DNA of 64,000 nt from NCBI GenBank assembly GCA_031310005.1, contig CM062381.1, positions 1,364,001 through 1,428,000 on the forward strand, written 5' to 3'. Positions 61,101 to 64,000 of the stretch are shown in pieces (position 1 is the first letter of the stretch; each line of letters starts with the position of its first letter). A program made the position numbers and the translations under genes. The notes beneath the pieces were generated by a model. It ran no database searches, was not told where the DNA came from, and saw only the letters and a program-made list of their open reading frames with translations. Source of the DNA: Dactylellina haptotyla (taxonomy: Eukaryota; Ascomycota; Orbiliomycetes; Orbiliales; Orbiliaceae).

Positions 61101-61733
61101 CGCATCCGGTAGCACCATACGCAAAGACAGTGGCGTTGAAACCATCGAGGACGCTATCCAAGAGGCCCCTCGTTGTCTGTTCGTACACTTCTCCTTGGGT
61201 AGCATTCTCATCAAACACTCTGTCGAAGCCGAATCGCATATCCTTTTGCTGTTTTCCGCGAGGTCCAATGATCTTTTGGCCAAAGCGAGCGATTGGGTTG
61301 TGTTCAGGAGGGTCGAAGACTCTGTATTGATAGAAATTCGGTAAGCTTCAAAATGTCACGAGTTGTAATACCTGAGATGCACGCACAAGAACTGGTCATC
61401 TACAACTTTGATGACACTTCTGATTCCTTTATTTACGAGAGATGGTCTCGGTGTTCCGGCGAGGTTACCCTCGCCGAAGAATGTTGGTCCGTCATCGAGT
61501 TTAGTGCTAAGTGATAGAACTCATGTTAGCTTCGCGGGGCTCTCAATTGACAAATATTGAAGGAATAAAGTCGACAGAGACGTACATTTGAGCAGCTTCG
61601 CGGATCGTGAACGGCCGTACTCGGACTGTAAGCAGCAGCTTGTTAGCTCAAGGCAAGATTTTATGAAAGGGATAGAAAATGTTGCTGCAACGGACAACGC
61701 ACCCGTCACTTGGATCGACGAAGCATTTGACAT
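58143..61733 (-). CDS. Kinesin-8 motor protein (Kip3/KipB-like)
   Basis: Exons 61703-61733, 61586-61625, 61387-61506, 61082-61321 and 58143-61011 give 1099 residues with every phase matching. The motor is N-terminal. It contains VRVRPFTIREAAQ, the family-specific stretch DDGPTFFGEGNLAG and LVFDPPEHNP, the P-loop GATGCGKT at 133-140, switch I NATSSRSH (about 245-252) and switch II DLAGSE (about 281-286). RSLLALGNCINAL and YRDSKLTRLLKFSLGGN follow. The DDGP and FDPPE blocks between the first strand and the P-loop are typical of kinesin-8. A neck coiled coil (about 375-420) and a long basic, Ser/Pro-rich tail follow. Kinesin-8 walks to microtubule plus ends and shortens them, setting spindle length and nuclear position. 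Four short introns crowd the first 430 coding bases; the rest is one exon. Confidence 0.95.
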
Positions 61734-62834
61734 TTTGTGGATAAACCGCTAGGATCCTGATCCCAGCAGAAGGCAGAGAACGATGGGATAGTTGCCACTG
61801 ATGGGAATGGCGATGGTTGGTTTACGGTGGCGAGGTGGACATAAAGGGGTTTCTAGGTTTCGAGAATCTGAATCAAGGGATATTATTCGTCGAGAAGTCC
61901 CAGGCACAGCGACAAAGAAATAAAATAAAATAAAATAAAGCAAGCGGCCGTGAATATGAATGGGATAAACGGATCAATGTGTCGATGGCGTGTCAGTCGC
62001 TTCCGGAGTCGTCGTCGTCGGGTGTCGTCGGTGTCGGAGAGGTCGTCGGTGGGTTCTGCTGCTTGACAAGGGAGGCGGAGGGAGAAGAATGGAGCATTCT
62101 TCCTTAATAAAAGCGGACTTTTGTTTTGATGTTTTGATGTGTGGCTTGACGCTTTCGGCGCCCGCTGCGTTGGATGTGTTGCGCTGTCTCAGCTGGTGTT
62201 GTGCTGTCCTGCATGCAGGGGTGGATCATTTTGGTTTCCCCAACAACGGCAGCTGCCACACAAACAGAACAGCTCACCGCCAAATTTGGCTGACATTTGT
62301 ACTTTCTTGTCTGAGCAGCTCCTCAGGTGGAATTACCCGGCGCAGGTGTAATAGCGGCTCTGTCAGATGTATACATTTAAATCAGTTAATTAATTGTGCT
62401 GTAAAAGTAAATTATTTCAGTAGCCACGGCTGTTTTATGTACCAGCCTGGACCTTGAACTGTGTTTCATATCGCAAATGCAAAGGCATCTAAAAGTGGTA
62501 GAGCGACTGCAAAACTGCGTATCGATACATACATCCATGAGACAGTATTCCGACCTGCTCTACAGAGCAGGTTCTCATGTATGTATTTCATAGTCTCCAC
62601 GTCTCAGTCATTCTGATACATGTCAACCAGAGTTGTGGCTTGCGCGTTGTATTTTGTGTGTTGTCGTGGCCGTGCGCAGAGCGGGAAGCTTGGCCAAAGT
62701 GCACTCAACGCGACTCACGTTCTATCTGGATTTCCATTCAGCATAGACGTCGAACTCTCGCTAATATTCAACCTCTCTACCACTCTCCGGACGTTGCTGC
62801 TAAGCCCATATAATTCCAGCGATATAAAAAAAAC
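61734..62834. promoter_or_regulatory. Upstream region between divergent kinesin and small-protein genes
   Basis: 1.1 kb between divergent start codons. A short run of TAAAA units lies at about 61.92 kb and the rest is unremarkable. Promoters of both genes are expected here by position. Confidence 0.45.
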
Positions 62835-63305
62835 ATGGTGAGCCTTCTAAATATCACTTCTATTTAAGTGTGTGATCTGACCACCTCACAGCCACCAGCA
62901 GCCCCACCGTTCTCCCTCCTCCTCAAATGCTCAACCGCAACCTTCTTCCTCCTCCTCCCGTCCACGTCCTCATTCTCAGACCTTCAATCCCAGCTCTTCG
63001 AACTCCTAAGCCCTAATACAGCCCACCTTCCGGAATCCCTTACCTCGCCGTCTCCATCTGGTCCGGCGTCTCTCAAGCTCGGCTTACCGAAGGACCCCTC
63101 AGACCCTAAGAAGGGTTTCGTTGCGCTCGATGACGCCACCTACAAGAAGGGGAAGGGAACTATTGGCTCAGCAGGGATCAAAGATAATGGAATGATCGCC
63201 TTCGCAGTAGACGAGGGTAGCTGGGACGGAGAATTTGACGTCCAACTCCCAGTAGACGATTACTATGATAGCCAGACCCAGACCCAGGATCCGACCTCAA
63301 AGTGA
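62835..63305 (+). CDS. Small conserved-looking protein with an ATG-only first exon
   Basis: The ATG at 62835-62837 is followed at once by GTGAGC. An intron of 54 bases ends in CTCACAG, and exon 2 (62892-63305) continues PPAAPPFSLLLK, giving 138 residues. Reading without splicing from an ATG inside the intron (62868) would instead add a poor N-terminus. The first 40 residues (FSLLLKCSTATFFLLLP, then FSDLQSQLFELL) have the strand-turn-strand-helix pattern of a ubiquitin-like beta-grasp fold. The middle is Ser/Pro-rich and the end acidic (VDEGSWDGEFDVQLPVDD). I do not recognise a characterised family; the fold guess is weak. Head to head with the kinesin-8 gene. Confidence 0.65.
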
Positions 63306-63498
63306 TCATGTTGTTACTAGAATAGAATTCCCCCACGCGAGAATCTACAAAGATTATAGAGTGCAGGCTGCCTATAATCGCAAACCGTTTTGCCTCATGT
63401 ATATACGACGAGAATTGTAATATCTATCGGCGCTTTCACCAGGCTTCTATATATTTCGGAATCTATTCGTCCCCCCACTCAAGCTAATTCTACCCCAT

Positions 63499-63995
63499 CT
63501 AAAAGATATTGAGCTTCATGAAATCTGCCAAAACGTCCTTATCAACGTTGTCCACACATCTCTCCCTGAATACGTCCGGACCGTGTTTGTTCTGCGCTTG
63601 TAGCAGGTAGTGTCTCACCCATTCCACAACATTAATGGTATGAACGGGATCTGTGGCCACAAGCTGCTTACGTCTGACTGACTCAGCTGACTGTGGATCA
63701 GTGCCATCTGCTGTGGCATCGTAAACGAGGTTGCTATAACACAGTTAACTCTCTCATCCAATCTTTGAAGTATATACCCACCGGAACACTCACTCTCTAT
63801 TGTCGTCCACCAACTCCCCGATAACATCCGTCCAAACGTTCATCAGATCCTGCATCCTAACTAGAACCCACTCCTCATCTAACTCCAGCATCTTCGTCAA
63901 AGCCAAGCAGTTCAGCTTCCGCGCTCTCGGGTTACCAATATTCCCAAACTAAACCCCATGAATTAGCCTGCGAATAATGTAAAATAAAGCTACCA
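63499..63995 (-). CDS. C-terminal part of an importin-beta-type karyopherin (Kap120/importin-11-like), runs off right edge
   Basis: Visible exons are 63794-63948 and 63499-63733, joined in phase; a further exon ends near 63995 and continues beyond the window. The sequence reads FGNIGNPRARKLNCLALTKM, DEEWVLVRMQDLMNVWTDVI and, after the junction, DPVHTINVVEWVRHYLLQAQ, then VDNVDKDVLADFMKL and the stop. The amphipathic helix pairs and the phrase around DPVHTIN resemble the end of fungal Kap120/importin-11, which imports ribosome-biogenesis cargo into the nucleus. The HEAT-repeat body lies outside the window, so the subfamily is an inference; another large HEAT-repeat protein cannot be excluded. 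The last intron, 60 bases, has a GTGAGT donor and a TTATAG acceptor. Confidence 0.6.
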
Positions 63996-64000
63996 AAGGA

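Overview
The window is nuclear DNA of a filamentous ascomycete (Pezizomycotina). Most genes are broken by short introns with GTRAGT-type donors, CTAAC-like branch sites and YAG acceptors. The proteins are ordinary fungal eukaryotic ones: a hybrid histidine kinase, an RNA polymerase III subunit, an exon-junction RNA-binding protein, a kinesin-8 and an Osh-type lipid carrier. There are no operons, no Shine-Dalgarno sites and no CRISPR arrays. A Leotiomycetes-like fungus is my guess from the general character of the genes; the sequence alone does not settle it. Exon coordinates were worked out by hand from splice signals, reading phase and family similarity.

Left part (1-26 kb). The 5' part of a methionine sulfoxide reductase A gene runs off the left edge (- strand). 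After about 4.8 kb without a supported gene comes an intronless MHYT-domain hybrid histidine kinase (+). It converges on a four-exon RTC1/WDR24-like SEACIT/GATOR2 subunit (-). Next, all on the - strand, are a 49-codon zinc-ribbon mini-gene, the Y14/RBM8A homologue of the exon junction complex and a Myb/SANT protein. The Myb gene has about 5 kb of gene-free DNA upstream of it.

Middle part (26-46 kb). A ten-exon NAD(P)-type malic enzyme, a secreted chitin-deacetylase-like enzyme and a GFA/CENP-V-type zinc protein lie on the - strand, separated by AT-rich gene-free DNA. A second, unrelated Myb/SANT-like protein (+) has a long pyrimidine-rich leader. It is followed by a weakly supported three-exon gene of unknown function (+).

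Right part (46-64 kb) is denser and housekeeping in character: RNA polymerase III subunit RPC34 (+), a PTAR-type prenyltransferase alpha-repeat protein (+), an Osh6/7-like oxysterol-binding protein (-) head to head with a Kel3/KLHDC4-type Kelch protein (+), a Tim17-like membrane protein (-), a kinesin-8 (-), a small protein whose first coding exon seems to be only the ATG (+), and the 3' end of an importin-beta-type karyopherin, probably Kap120/importin-11 (-).

I found no biosynthetic cluster, intact transposon or clearly new multi-gene system. The points most worth a second look are the degenerate receiver-like domain inside the histidine kinase, the zinc-ribbon mini-gene at 13.1-13.25 kb, the uncharacterised spliced gene at 42.6-43.5 kb, and the ATG-only exon at 62.8 kb.
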